Below are positions 7,357 to 14,999 of a stretch of DNA of 33,852 nucleotides, in pieces. Position 1 is the stretch's first letter, and each line of letters starts with the position of its first letter. The DNA lies in IMG/VR virus record IMGVR_UViG_3300045110_000262, positions 1 through 33,852 of that record. The stretch is one strand, 5' to 3'. Both the position numbers and the translations under genes were made by a program. The notes beneath the pieces were generated by a model. That model was not told where the DNA came from. It saw nothing but the letters and a program-made list of their open reading frames with translations, and searched no databases. Source of the stretch: a virus.

Positions 7357-9363
7357 ATGGCAGACAGCGTCGATACCGGCGCATGGGACGGCGGGCAGGC
7401 GATGTCCGATGCCGCGCAGTCCGATGACCCCGCCGCGGCCTATGCCGCCATCTGTGCCGGCCGTCGTGACGGCGACCCGGCCTTGCAGGCCACGTGGGCG
7501 CTGCCACACCACTCGCACCCCGGTGATCCGCCCAACGTCGACGGCGTCCATGCCGCGCTGTCGCGGATCAACCAGGCACAGGGCTTGACCAACCGCGACG
7601 CCGCGCAGGCGCACCTCGACAGCCACATGACCGCGATCCGGGCGGCGGAGGAAGACGGAGGGATGATGTCGAACACCGAACCAGAGGTCGAGCTCGGCGA
7701 GCACCGGACGCTCGACCTCGAGGCCGACTTCACGACGCTGTCGGTCAGCGAGCGTCGGCTGGGATTGAAGCTCCTCACCTACAACGCCATCGTCGACTCG
7801 CGCTACGGGCCGATCATGTTCGAGCCCAAGGCGTTCGGTGCGGTCGACCCGAAGTCGGTCCGGCTCCGGATGGACCACGCTGACCCGCCGACGGGGCTCG
7901 GGCAGTCGTTCACCGACAGGGCCGACGCGCCGTACATGGACTTCAAGGTTAGCAAGACGCAGCGCGGCGACGAGCAGCTCACGCTCGCCAACGACGGCGT
8001 CTCGCGCGGCGTGTCGGTCGGCTTCGACGACGTCGGCAGTGGTCCCAGCGCGAAGCTAGTCGACGGGCGCAGGGTGCTCGTCTACGGCCCGAACTCGGCC
8101 CGGTTGGCCGAGGTCTCCACCACATGGCAGCCGACGTTCCCCGTGCCCCAGGCCGGCGTCGTCTACGTCCTCTCGAATGCCCCGGAAGGGGAGAAAGGAA
8201 CAGGCCCGATGGCCGAGAACGAGCAGGAGGCTCCGGTCGTCGGGGCCGGGATCGACTACGACCGGCTGACCGGCGCGATCGTCGCGGCGAGCCAAGACAA
8301 CGAGCGCGACGGGAAGATCGACAAGATGCTCGGCGCGTTCGAGCAGATGATCGAGCTCCAGCGCGCGAACTTCGCCGTCCCGCAGGCGGGCCCGACCAAG
8401 AAGCCGAAGCTCTCCAACTGGGTCGAGTTCACGCTCCGCCGGATGCGTGGCGAGAACATGTCGAGCGGCGACCTCAAGCGCCTGGCGCTCGACGACGTGG
8501 TCATCAGCGAGCAGCCGGGCCTCGTGCCCGACGTGTTCACGGCCGACTACGACGACCTCATCAACGAGGATCGGCCGTTCCTCAACTCGACCCGCCGCAT
8601 CTCGGCGCCGGTGTCGGGCGACACGTTGACCCTGCCGGTCATCACGACCCGCGCGGTCGCTGGCACGCAGGCGGGCGGCGAGAAGACGGCCGTCACGACC
8701 ACGGCCACCAAGGTCGGGACCGGGACGTTCGCGTACCAGTCCGTGTTCGGCGGCGCCGACCTTTCGATCCAGTTCATCAACCGCGCGCAGCCGGGCTTCT
8801 TCGAGATCCTGACCGGCGACATGGCGATGGCCTACGCGCTCGACGCGGAGGAGAAGGCGATCGCCGCGCTGATCGCGGGCTACACCGATTCGGCCGGCAA
8901 CTCGCACGTCCCGGTCGACGGTGGCGCGCTCGATCCCGAGAACCCCAACTTCGGGGACGCGTGGATCACCTCGATCACATCGGGCTACAAGCGAGCCCCG
9001 ACCAACATCTGGATGTCGGCTGCCGCGGTCGGCGCGTTCATCGACGCCAAGGCGCCGTTGACCAACGCGCCGCTGTACTCGAACCTCGCCGCGTCGTTCC
9101 TGGCCTCCGGCGGCCCTGGTGGCACGCTGTCGGGTCTGCGCCCGGTCTACGTGCCGGCGCTCGACGTCCTGTCGGTCTCGGGTGAGATGGTCGACGTCAT
9201 CGTCGGCCCGTCGCGCGGCTTCGTGTGGGCCGAGGATCCGGCGCTCACGCTGCAGGCCGACGTGCCGTCGGTGGCCGGTCGTGACATCGCCCTCGCGGGC
9301 GGCATCTTCCCGGCGCCCCGCTACGCGGACGCCTTCACCACGTACACCATCGCGGGCAGCTGA
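7357..9363 (+). CDS. Prohead protease-major capsid protein fusion
   Basis: 668 residues in three parts. Residues ~35-95 form a helical module with WALPHHSHPGDPPNVDGVHA and GLTNRDAAQAHLDSHM, known as an N-terminal extension of some phage proteases. Residues ~105-270 are an HK97-type serine protease (S78/U35), with catalytic His174 in RMDHADPP and Ser220 in GVSVGFDD. Residues ~285-350 are helical and scaffold/delta-like, and ~355-668 form the HK97-fold major capsid protein (PGLVPDVFTADYDDLINEDR, DALDAEEKAIAAL region, AGGIFPAPRYADAFT). Normally protease and capsid are separate genes. In-frame starts with good ribosome-binding sites occur at 7663/7666 and 8209, so separate products may also be made. 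Confidence 0.88.
   Translation: MADSVDTGAWDGGQAMSDAAQSDDPAAAYAAICAGRRDGDPALQATWALPHHSHPGDPPNVDGVHAALSRINQAQGLTNRDAAQAHLDSHMTAIRAAEEDGGMMSNTEPEVELGEHRTLDLEADFTTLSVSERRLGLKLLTYNAIVDSRYGPIMFEPKAFGAVDPKSVRLRMDHADPPTGLGQSFTDRADAPYMDFKVSKTQRGDEQLTLANDGVSRGVSVGFDDVGSGPSAKLVDGRRVLVYGPNSARLAEVSTTWQPTFPVPQAGVVYVLSNAPEGEKGTGPMAENEQEAPVVGAGIDYDRLTGAIVAASQDNERDGKIDKMLGAFEQMIELQRANFAVPQAGPTKKPKLSNWVEFTLRRMRGENMSSGDLKRLALDDVVISEQPGLVPDVFTADYDDLINEDRPFLNSTRRISAPVSGDTLTLPVITTRAVAGTQAGGEKTAVTTTATKVGTGTFAYQSVFGGADLSIQFINRAQPGFFEILTGDMAMAYALDAEEKAIAALIAGYTDSAGNSHVPVDGGALDPENPNFGDAWITSITSGYKRAPTNIWMSAAAVGAFIDAKAPLTNAPLYSNLAASFLASGGPGGTLSGLRPVYVPALDVLSVSGEMVDVIVGPSRGFVWAEDPALTLQADVPSVAGRDIALAGGIFPAPRYADAFTTYTIAGS
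7647..7668 (+). promoter_or_regulatory. Internal in-frame ribosome-binding site and start at protease boundary
   Basis: A purine-rich run, GGAGGAAGACGGAGGG (7647-7662), is directly followed by ATGATG at 7663 and 7666, both in the frame of the fusion gene. The start falls exactly where the helical N-terminal module ends and the protease begins (MMSNTEPEVELGEH). It would give a product lacking the first ~102 residues. Spacing from the second GGAG to ATG 7666 is short but workable. Confidence 0.4.
8190..8211 (+). promoter_or_regulatory. Internal in-frame ribosome-binding site and start for capsid-only product
   Basis: GGGAGAAAGGA (8189-8199) lies about nine bases before ATG 8209, which is in frame with the fusion and begins MAENEQEAPVVGAGIDYDRL. 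The site is at the protease/capsid border and would yield a 384-residue scaffold-plus-capsid protein, the usual size for an HK97-type capsid precursor. This is one of the best ribosome-binding sites in the window. Confidence 0.5.
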
Positions 9364-9367
9364 CGAG

Positions 9368-9658
9368 ATGGCTGACTGGCCGGGACCCGACGAAGTCAAG
9401 CGTGTCCTCGACGTCACTTCGGAGGACTGGGACGACACGCTCGATCGGGTCCTGTCCAGCGCCATCTACCACGTGAAGCACGACGTGGGCATCTGGGACG
9501 AGGACCTCGACGAGCCCGACGACAGCCTCGCCCAGGCCGCTCTCGTGGCCGCCGAGGTGCTCTCGCAGCGCACCGAGGTCGCGCGCTCGCAGCCCGTGAC
9601 CGATCCACGCTACCTCGCCCTGCTCAAGGGTCATCGACGGAGGTTCGCAGTCGCATGA
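9368..9658 (+). CDS. Head-tail connector protein
   Basis: 96 residues starting MADWPGPDEVKRVLDVTSED. The pattern of short helices with W-DDTLDRVLSSAIYHVKHDVG, an acidic loop and then LAQAALVAAEVLSQRTE followed by DPRYLALLKGHRRRF is typical of the small helical gp6/DnaJ-like adaptors that sit below the portal. Its position right after the capsid fits. ATG lies four bases after the capsid stop region; its own stop overlaps the next ATG (ATGA). Confidence 0.65.
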   Translation: MADWPGPDEVKRVLDVTSEDWDDTLDRVLSSAIYHVKHDVGIWDEDLDEPDDSLAQAALVAAEVLSQRTEVARSQPVTDPRYLALLKGHRRRFAVA

Positions 9659-9855
9659 GCAATCGCATGACCGTGGCCGAAGCCATCCGCGCGCGCAGGG
9701 CCGCACGCCAACCACAACCGATCGAGCCTGCCAAGGGCAAGACGCCGAAGGCGAAGGTGGTCGAGCCCGTCGTAGTGGAAGAGCCGGTCGTGGTCGAGCC
9801 CGAACCGGACGAGATCCGCAACGAGGTCGACGAGCTGGGCGAAGGCGACCAGTGA
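9655..9855 (+). CDS. Small Lys/Glu/Val-rich structural-region protein
   Basis: 66 residues with a basic N-terminal half (AEAIRARRAARQPQP, KGKTPKAK) and an acidic C-terminal half containing a repeated EPVVVE element. It looks unstructured. Start and stop both overlap neighbours by four bases, so translation is coupled to the connector genes. No family was recognised; many phages carry such a short linker gene between head-tail connector genes. Confidence 0.5.
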   Translation: MSNRMTVAEAIRARRAARQPQPIEPAKGKTPKAKVVEPVVVEEPVVVEPEPDEIRNEVDELGEGDQ

Positions 9856-10292
9856 CCGAGGCCATCGCTGGCGCGAATGCACTGATGCGTCGGTTCAAGG
9901 CGCTCCAGAAGGACGTCTTCGTGCCCGAGGCTCGGCTGTGGCAGGACGAGGCAGTCAAGATCGCCCGCGCCACCGTGCCCAACCGCGACACGCGCTGGTC
10001 GAAGGGCAAGCTCCACGACTCCATCCGCGCACGTAAGTCTCGCGCCGTGTCGAAGATCGTCGTCGTCGGGTTCTATACCGGCTACTTCGTCGACGCCGGC
10101 GTCAAGCCGCACTCGCTCAAGAGTCGCAAGTCACGACCGACCGGCGCGGCGCGGACGATCTTCGCCGCTGCGGCCCGCAAGCAGCACCCCGGCTACCCGG
10201 CCCGCCCGTGGCGCGGCCACGCGACCGCCGAGGCGCTCGCACGTCATCCGGTCTTCGATGTCGTTATCGATGCCTGGAACAAGGCCGCGTAG
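9852..10292 (+). CDS. HK97 gp10-like head-tail/neck protein
   Basis: 146 residues from GTG. Features are an N-terminal helix (LMRRFKALQKDVFVPEARLW), KIARATVPNRDTRWSKGKLHDSI, then a strand VVVGFYTGYFVDAGVKPH and a late ARPWRGHATAEAL helix. The order 'multiple helix, P-x-R-TG/W-x-GxLxxSI, strand, YA-xxVExGT-like (here YFVDAGV)' is that of HK97 gp10 and related tail-completion proteins which close the neck. It sits between the connector and tail terminator, as expected. Confidence 0.65.
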   Translation: MTEAIAGANALMRRFKALQKDVFVPEARLWQDEAVKIARATVPNRDTRWSKGKLHDSIRARKSRAVSKIVVVGFYTGYFVDAGVKPHSLKSRKSRPTGAARTIFAAAARKQHPGYPARPWRGHATAEALARHPVFDVVIDAWNKAA

Positions 10293-10724
10293 GTGGGCCT
10301 CCAGAGTGACGCGCGCTACGCCTCGGTCGCACTGCTCACCGACTACGGGGTATCGGCCGGCATCAAGCTGCAGGTCTATCCCGGCCGGCCTCGCAGCATC
10401 AACCCGCCGACCGCCTTCGTGGATCTCATCCACGAGCACATCGAGTACAGCGGGCCGACGCTCCGTCAACGGGCTCCGGTGGTCGAGATGATCGTCGTGC
10501 ACGGCATCTTCGACTCGAAGGAGGCGGCCGACCAGAAGGATGCCTTCGTCGACGGCTTCCTCGATTGGGTCAACACCCGGTATCACGCGATGGGGGCGAA
10601 CACGACCGTCGGCGTGACCGACACCGAAGACCTCCCGAACTACGTTCCCGAGTGGAAGCCGCCCGCGGAACAGTTCGTCTACTACGCCACGCGCATCGTG
10701 CTGGAGGGACTTGCCCTCGGATGA
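10293..10724 (+). CDS. Tail terminator (minor tail) protein
   Basis: 143 residues from a GTG that directly follows the previous TAG. The central part has VVEMIVVHGIFDSKEAADQKD, AFVDGFLDWVN and a late YYATRIVLEGLALG strand. This fits the small alpha/beta tail terminator proteins (lambda gpU or HK97 gp10-adjacent class) that cap the tail tube and join it to the head. The assignment rests mainly on size and on position just before the major tail protein. Confidence 0.55.
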   Translation: MGLQSDARYASVALLTDYGVSAGIKLQVYPGRPRSINPPTAFVDLIHEHIEYSGPTLRQRAPVVEMIVVHGIFDSKEAADQKDAFVDGFLDWVNTRYHAMGANTTVGVTDTEDLPNYVPEWKPPAEQFVYYATRIVLEGLALG

Positions 10725-10744
10725 TCCCCGCGTTCTCCCAGACC

Positions 10745-10768
10745 GAGCCCCGGTCGGTAGGGGCACTC
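10745..10768 (+). promoter_or_regulatory. Hairpin in leader of major tail gene
   Basis: GAGCCCC (10745-10751) pairs with GGGGC-a-CTC (10760-10768) around an eight-base loop. It lies in the only other sizeable gap of the structural block (10725-10789), followed by the strong ribosome-binding site GAAGAGGAGA before ATG 10790. It may stabilise or regulate the tail-tube message. There is no T-run, so a terminator is unlikely. Confidence 0.3.
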
Positions 10769-10789
10769 ACCTAGCGAAGAGGAGAACCA

Positions 10790-11881
10790 ATGCCTATCCA
10801 AGGTTTCGTCAGGCTCCGGAAGCACCAGTTCGGACGCCAGCAGGACTTCGGCACGGCGGTCGCCGCCACCCGAGCCTATCCACACTCCGGCACTCCAGAC
10901 CGTGACCTCGGCTGGACCGATCCCGACGTCGACGTCGGATCGCGTGACCCGGTGTCCGCGCCGTACAAGGGCCCGTCGGACCTGTCGGCCAACCTCACCT
11001 CCAGCGCCCTCTGCTACAACGACATCATCAAGATCTTCTCGGGCTTCTTCGGCGGAGCCGAGGTCCCGACGGGCGGTGGCGTAGCGCAGACCTGGACGTT
11101 CGACCCGGCGTCGACGACCGTTGACGAGATCGACCCGTACACCTACGAGTTCGGCGACGACGTCCTGACCGACTGGGACCAGCTCGGCGACGGCATCATC
11201 ACCGACTTCGAGATCAGCGGACCCGAGGGGCTCGGCGTGCTGACCTCGTCCGAGACGTGGCGGTTCGGCTCGTACGCCTCGTCGGGCTCGACCGACCTGC
11301 CCGACAATCCGACCGTGCCGACGCCTGGCCTGTCGGTCGCCATCAACGACGCCTACATCTACCTCAAGGACGGCGCGATCTATATCGACTCCGACGCGTC
11401 GGACATCTTCAACGCGGCGAACAAGATCAGCGACGCGCTGCACACCTTCACCCTGCGCGGCACGCAGGAGGTGGACGACAAGCGGTTCGCCAACGGCGAC
11501 CAGTCGTTCGACATCGACGCGTATGGACCCGGCAAGCGCGGCATCGAGCTCGAGTGCACCTGGGCGAAGACGGCCGATACGGTCGGGCTCGGATCCGAGT
11601 CGGATGCCTGGACGAGCGACACCTCGATCAACCGCTACGTCGGGCTGCGCTTCATTTCGAAGGTACTGGCCGAGAGCCCCTCGACCTTCTACTCGCTCGA
11701 CATCAGCTTCCCGATGCGCTACTACACCCGGACCGAGGGCGAGGTGGGCGGCAACACGACGGTCATCCTGACCGGCCATGCCTTCGACGACGAGCAGGGT
11801 TCGGGCGCCTTCGGCGGTGTGTTCAATGCCGTCGTGGTCAACACCCTGACCGAGGCCGAGCTCGGCCTGATCGGCTCCTGA
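10790..11881 (+). CDS. Major tail (tube) protein
   Basis: 363 residues with one of the strongest ribosome-binding sites in the region (GAAGAGGAGAACCA-ATG), as expected for a protein made in large amounts. It is rich in beta strands, with phage tube hallmarks: an early PDVDVGSRDPVSAPY segment, DLSANLTSSALCYNDIIKIF, the TWTFDPASTTVDEIDPYTYE patch and a DGIITDFEIS strand. Its position between the tail terminator and the frameshifted chaperones is the standard siphovirus order. It would polymerise into the tail tube around the tape measure protein. Confidence 0.8.
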   Translation: MPIQGFVRLRKHQFGRQQDFGTAVAATRAYPHSGTPDRDLGWTDPDVDVGSRDPVSAPYKGPSDLSANLTSSALCYNDIIKIFSGFFGGAEVPTGGGVAQTWTFDPASTTVDEIDPYTYEFGDDVLTDWDQLGDGIITDFEISGPEGLGVLTSSETWRFGSYASSGSTDLPDNPTVPTPGLSVAINDAYIYLKDGAIYIDSDASDIFNAANKISDALHTFTLRGTQEVDDKRFANGDQSFDIDAYGPGKRGIELECTWAKTADTVGLGSESDAWTSDTSINRYVGLRFISKVLAESPSTFYSLDISFPMRYYTRTEGEVGGNTTVILTGHAFDDEQGSGAFGGVFNAVVVNTLTEAELGLIGS

Positions 11882-11882
11882 C

Positions 11883-12413
11883 ATGGCGACGATCGGATGC
11901 GTCTGTCCGCCCAAGGCGGACGGGACGCCGCGCCATGTCACCGACGAGGTCACCTTCCGCGAGAAGATGCCGTTCGTCGGGGGGCAGGCCGCTCGCTTCG
12001 AGATGTCAGTCCTGCTCAATGACGACGCCGACGCCAGTCCCGCTGAGCGGATGGCGGTCATGGGACCGATCTTCCTGTTCTACGGCATCGAGTCGTGGAC
12101 GCTGAGGGACAAGCAGAACCACGAGGTGCCTGTCTCACGCCAGGCGATCCGCGCGCTGATGGAGGAGCACGACGTCGAGGCGTCGGACCTCGTCCAGGAA
12201 GCGACGCAGCTGTACATGGAGGCGGTGATCAACCCTTTGCGGGACCGGGAGTCGAGCTCATCGCCGCCTACGTCGACAAACGGATCGACGTCAGCGACGA
12301 CTGGCTCCTCTCCCACGCCCCCGAAGCGGCCGAAGCCATCCTCGATTTCCACTATCCCGACGGCCGGCACCGAGAAGATGTCAGCATCGCCCGGTGGCGG
12401 CTACAGCTCATAG
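11883..12413 (+). CDS. Tail assembly chaperone, short form (gpG-like)
   Basis: The zero frame gives 176 residues, but only the first ~119 look like real protein (FREKMPFVGGQAARFEMSVL, AERMAVMGPIFLFYGIESWT, SRQAIRALMEEHDVEASDLV). After the slippery site the frame turns into a low-complexity Ser/Pro/Thr tail (ESSSSPPTSTNGSTSATTG), typical of an overlapped shadow. The protein binds the tape measure protein and helps tail assembly; it is not part of the finished tail. Position just after the major tail gene is diagnostic. Confidence 0.75.
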   Translation: MATIGCVCPPKADGTPRHVTDEVTFREKMPFVGGQAARFEMSVLLNDDADASPAERMAVMGPIFLFYGIESWTLRDKQNHEVPVSRQAIRALMEEHDVEASDLVQEATQLYMEAVINPLRDRESSSSPPTSTNGSTSATTGSSPTPPKRPKPSSISTIPTAGTEKMSASPGGGYSS

Positions 12414-12493
12414 CCGAACTCCAGGTGGGTTGGCAGCAACGCATGAACGTCGCGCTCGAGGACAACAGGGTGAGGCGGCTCCGTGCCCGGTAG
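11883..12493 (+). CDS. Tail assembly chaperone, frameshifted long form (gpGT-like)
   Basis: After the first 119 residues of the short form, a -1 shift at the slippery heptamer joins the frame reading PFAGPGVELIAAYVDKRIDV, then DDWLLSHAPEAAEAILDFHY and RWRLQLIAELQVGWQQRMN. This second part is a well-structured helical domain of about 84 residues, giving a ~203-residue product. The organisation matches lambda G/GT. The stop (12493) overlaps the start of the tape measure gene by 11 bases. The coordinates span a frameshift, so the region is not one continuous reading frame. Confidence 0.75.
12233..12239 (+). promoter_or_regulatory. -1 ribosomal frameshift heptamer C-CCT-TTG
   Basis: CCCTTTG has the X-XXY-YYZ form. 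In the chaperone frame it is read C CCT TTG, so slipping back by one gives CCC TTT and enters the frame that encodes the conserved second domain. About 30 bases on, ACGTCGA (12270-12276) and TCGACGT (12285-12291) form an inverted repeat that could be a weak stimulator, although it is farther away than usual. Confidence 0.75.
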
Positions 12494-14999
12494 GGTTGCC
12501 GAGACGGCGAAGATGGTCGCCGAGCTCGACCTCAAGACGCAGAAGTTCACAAAGGGCGTCAGCACCGCGGTCGGGTCGCTCGGGAAGCTGACGGGCTCGG
12601 TCGCTCGGTCGCGCGCCGTGGCGGTGTCACTGGGCGTCGGGCTCGAGCACGCCGCCGAGTTCGGGCTACGGGCGCTCGGTGGCGCGGTCACCGGTGGCCT
12701 CCAGAGCCTCGCAGACCTGGAGAGTGCGACGACCTCGGTCGATGGTGCCATCAAGCAGATGGGCCTGACTGGCCAGGTCACGGCGGACCAGATCGCAGGC
12801 TGGGCCAACGAGGTCGAGGCCAACGTCCAGGCGGCCTTCGACGACAAGGACATCACCCGCGCAACGGCGACGCTCATCCGGTTCGGCCACATCACTCCTA
12901 GTGCCATCCGGCCGGCGATGCAGGTCATCACGGACCTCGCGGTCAAGACCGGCGATGTCGATAGCGCCGCGAACCTGCTCGGGAGGGCGCTGGCGGATCC
13001 GGCCAAGGCGGCGGGCAAGCTTTCGCGGGCGGGCGTCATCCTGACCAAGACCCAGCAGGACCAGATCAAGGCGTTCGTCAAGGCGGGCAAGGTCGGCAAG
13101 GCGCAGGCGCTCATCCTCGATGCGGTCGCGACATCGACGAAGGGTGCGGCGGCGGCGTCGCAAGGGCCTTACCAGGACTCCATCAACACGCTGCGCGACG
13201 TGACGGAGGACGCCCAGAAGGCGCTGGCGACCGGCTTCCTGCCGGTCATCATGCGCGTCCGCGACATCCTGTCGAAGGAACTCGCCAAGCCCGAGGTCCT
13301 TGCCAACATCAGGCGGTTCGGCGAGGGTCTGGCGGGCGGCCTGTCGAAGCTCGTCGACGTCATCCAGAAGGTCAACTGGGGGAGCGTCGTCTCCCGGATC
13401 GCGGGGGTCTTCCACACGATCGAGGGCGTCATCAGCAAGATCAAGGCCGGTTGGGACAAGCTGCCCGAGCCCGTACAGAACCTCATCCTCACGGGACTCA
13501 TCGCCGATCGCACGGTCAAGTTCCTGTTCGGCTTCTCGCCCAGCGCGTCGATCGGTAGCACGATCTTCAAGGGCGCCGAGGGGCTGATCACTGGCGCGGT
13601 GTCAGCGGGTGTCGGCAAAGGCGTGGGCGCCGCTATCGCGACGGCTGGTCTCGGCAAGTTGTTCGTCCAGCCGGTGTTCGTGACCAATCCCGGGTTCGGT
13701 CTGCCGATACCGGGCGGTCCCGGTGGCCCGCCGGTCCCCGTCCCGGGCTGGAGCCCGACAGCAGGCGGAACGGGCGGGCTCATGGGTCTTCTCAAGGGCA
13801 TCCCGATCATTGGGGCGGCGCTCGCGGGCGCCGAGTTCGCGAACATCGCCGCTCCGATCATCGCCGAGAAGGTCAAAGGGATCGTGCCGGAAACCACGGG
13901 CGATATCGCTGGTGGCGCGACAAAGGCCATCGTTGGTGCGTTGACTGGCCCGTTAGGGTTCCCCAACCTCATCAGCGGCATACAGGACATCGCTGGCAAC
14001 ATCGGCCGACTTATTCCGCTCATCGATGCAAACAAGCCGCCGGCGCCTGGACTAAGCGGGCACGACCTATTCGACCCGACGACCGGCAGGGTCCCAGTCC
14101 GCTCGGGTCTGGGTGGGCACGACATCGAGGCGATCACGACGGCCATCAACCGTGTGGCCGACGTTCAGCAGACGAAGCTCGCCACGATCGCGACCGGCAT
14201 CCAGACAGCGGCCGCGACCCGGGACAAGGAGACGAGCTCGGCCATCGATTCGCTCGTCGCGAAGCTCCCGACCGGCAAGCAGATGGACGACCAGACGTTC
14301 GCCCAGGCCATTGCCGACCATATTTCGGCCATCACGCCGAAGTTCGTTCCGACCGTGAAGCTCGACGCCTCGCAGATCACCGACCTCCGCGACCCAGCCA
14401 TACACACGGCTGAGGCCATCTCGAAAGCGGCAGCGCAACGCGATAGCGAGATCACGAGCGCGCTGAGGCGCCTTACGGCCGAGCGTCCTGACTTCATCAT
14501 TGACGCTGCTAACCGGCGCGATGCGGAGACGAGCGCGGCCATCGCGGGATTGGCCGGCAACTTTGCGCCGCTTGCCAAGACCAGCGACATCGCGCCGATC
14601 GCCAAGACGAGCGACATCGACGGCTTGCGCATCGCCAGCGTCACCGCCACTGACGCAACCTCCGTAGCCGTCAGCAACACCTCGGCAGCGGTGACCGCCC
14701 TCGAGCAGTCGGCGATCCCGGCGATCAACATCTCCGGCGCGCTGACGGCCATCGCCGCACGGACGGCAGGATTCGTGGCGGCCTCGGCCGCGACGATGGC
14801 TGGCTTCGGCGTGGCGCGGCAGGTGTTCGCGACCGGCATCGGCATCGAGGGGGCGATCGCGGCGAACCGGCCAATCACGAACGTCAAGGTCGAGATCAGC
14901 GCGACGAACGTGACGAAGGTCAATGTCGTCGAGGACCGCGGCGGCAGCCGGTCGGGCAGCCGTGACGGCGAGGGCGGCGGCGGACCAGGTCAATCATGA
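12483..14999 (+). CDS. Tape measure protein
   Basis: 838 residues from GTG, the longest gene of the window, right after the chaperones. The N-terminal ~300 residues are helical with ATTSVDGAIKQMGLTGQVTA, LADPAKAAGKLSRAGVILTK and GPYQDSINTLRDVTEDAQKA, segments typical of phage tape measures. Hydrophobic Gly/Ala stretches lie around residues 350-400 and 430-460, with another near 760-790. Residues ~550-720 hold repeated heptad-like helices (TRDKETSSAIDSLVAK, RDSEITSALRRL, RDAETSAAIAGL). It sets tail length; at about 1.5 angstrom per residue this suggests a tail near 125 nm (rule of thumb). It could start instead at ATG 12513. Confidence 0.85.
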   Translation: MPGRVAETAKMVAELDLKTQKFTKGVSTAVGSLGKLTGSVARSRAVAVSLGVGLEHAAEFGLRALGGAVTGGLQSLADLESATTSVDGAIKQMGLTGQVTADQIAGWANEVEANVQAAFDDKDITRATATLIRFGHITPSAIRPAMQVITDLAVKTGDVDSAANLLGRALADPAKAAGKLSRAGVILTKTQQDQIKAFVKAGKVGKAQALILDAVATSTKGAAAASQGPYQDSINTLRDVTEDAQKALATGFLPVIMRVRDILSKELAKPEVLANIRRFGEGLAGGLSKLVDVIQKVNWGSVVSRIAGVFHTIEGVISKIKAGWDKLPEPVQNLILTGLIADRTVKFLFGFSPSASIGSTIFKGAEGLITGAVSAGVGKGVGAAIATAGLGKLFVQPVFVTNPGFGLPIPGGPGGPPVPVPGWSPTAGGTGGLMGLLKGIPIIGAALAGAEFANIAAPIIAEKVKGIVPETTGDIAGGATKAIVGALTGPLGFPNLISGIQDIAGNIGRLIPLIDANKPPAPGLSGHDLFDPTTGRVPVRSGLGGHDIEAITTAINRVADVQQTKLATIATGIQTAAATRDKETSSAIDSLVAKLPTGKQMDDQTFAQAIADHISAITPKFVPTVKLDASQITDLRDPAIHTAEAISKAAAQRDSEITSALRRLTAERPDFIIDAANRRDAETSAAIAGLAGNFAPLAKTSDIAPIAKTSDIDGLRIASVTATDATSVAVSNTSAAVTALEQSAIPAINISGALTAIAARTAGFVAASAATMAGFGVARQVFATGIGIEGAIAANRPITNVKVEISATNVTKVNVVEDRGGSRSGSRDGEGGGGPGQS

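Noticed and set aside
8056-9465. Minus-strand open frame of 469 codons opposite the capsid
   Set aside because: Shadow of the strongly supported capsid frame; no ribosome-binding site or domain.
10721-10774. 17-codon frame MIPAFSQTEPRSVGALT overlapping the tail terminator stop
   Set aside because: Starts as ATGA overlap but is very short, overlaps a leader hairpin and has no feature; more likely part of the tail gene leader.
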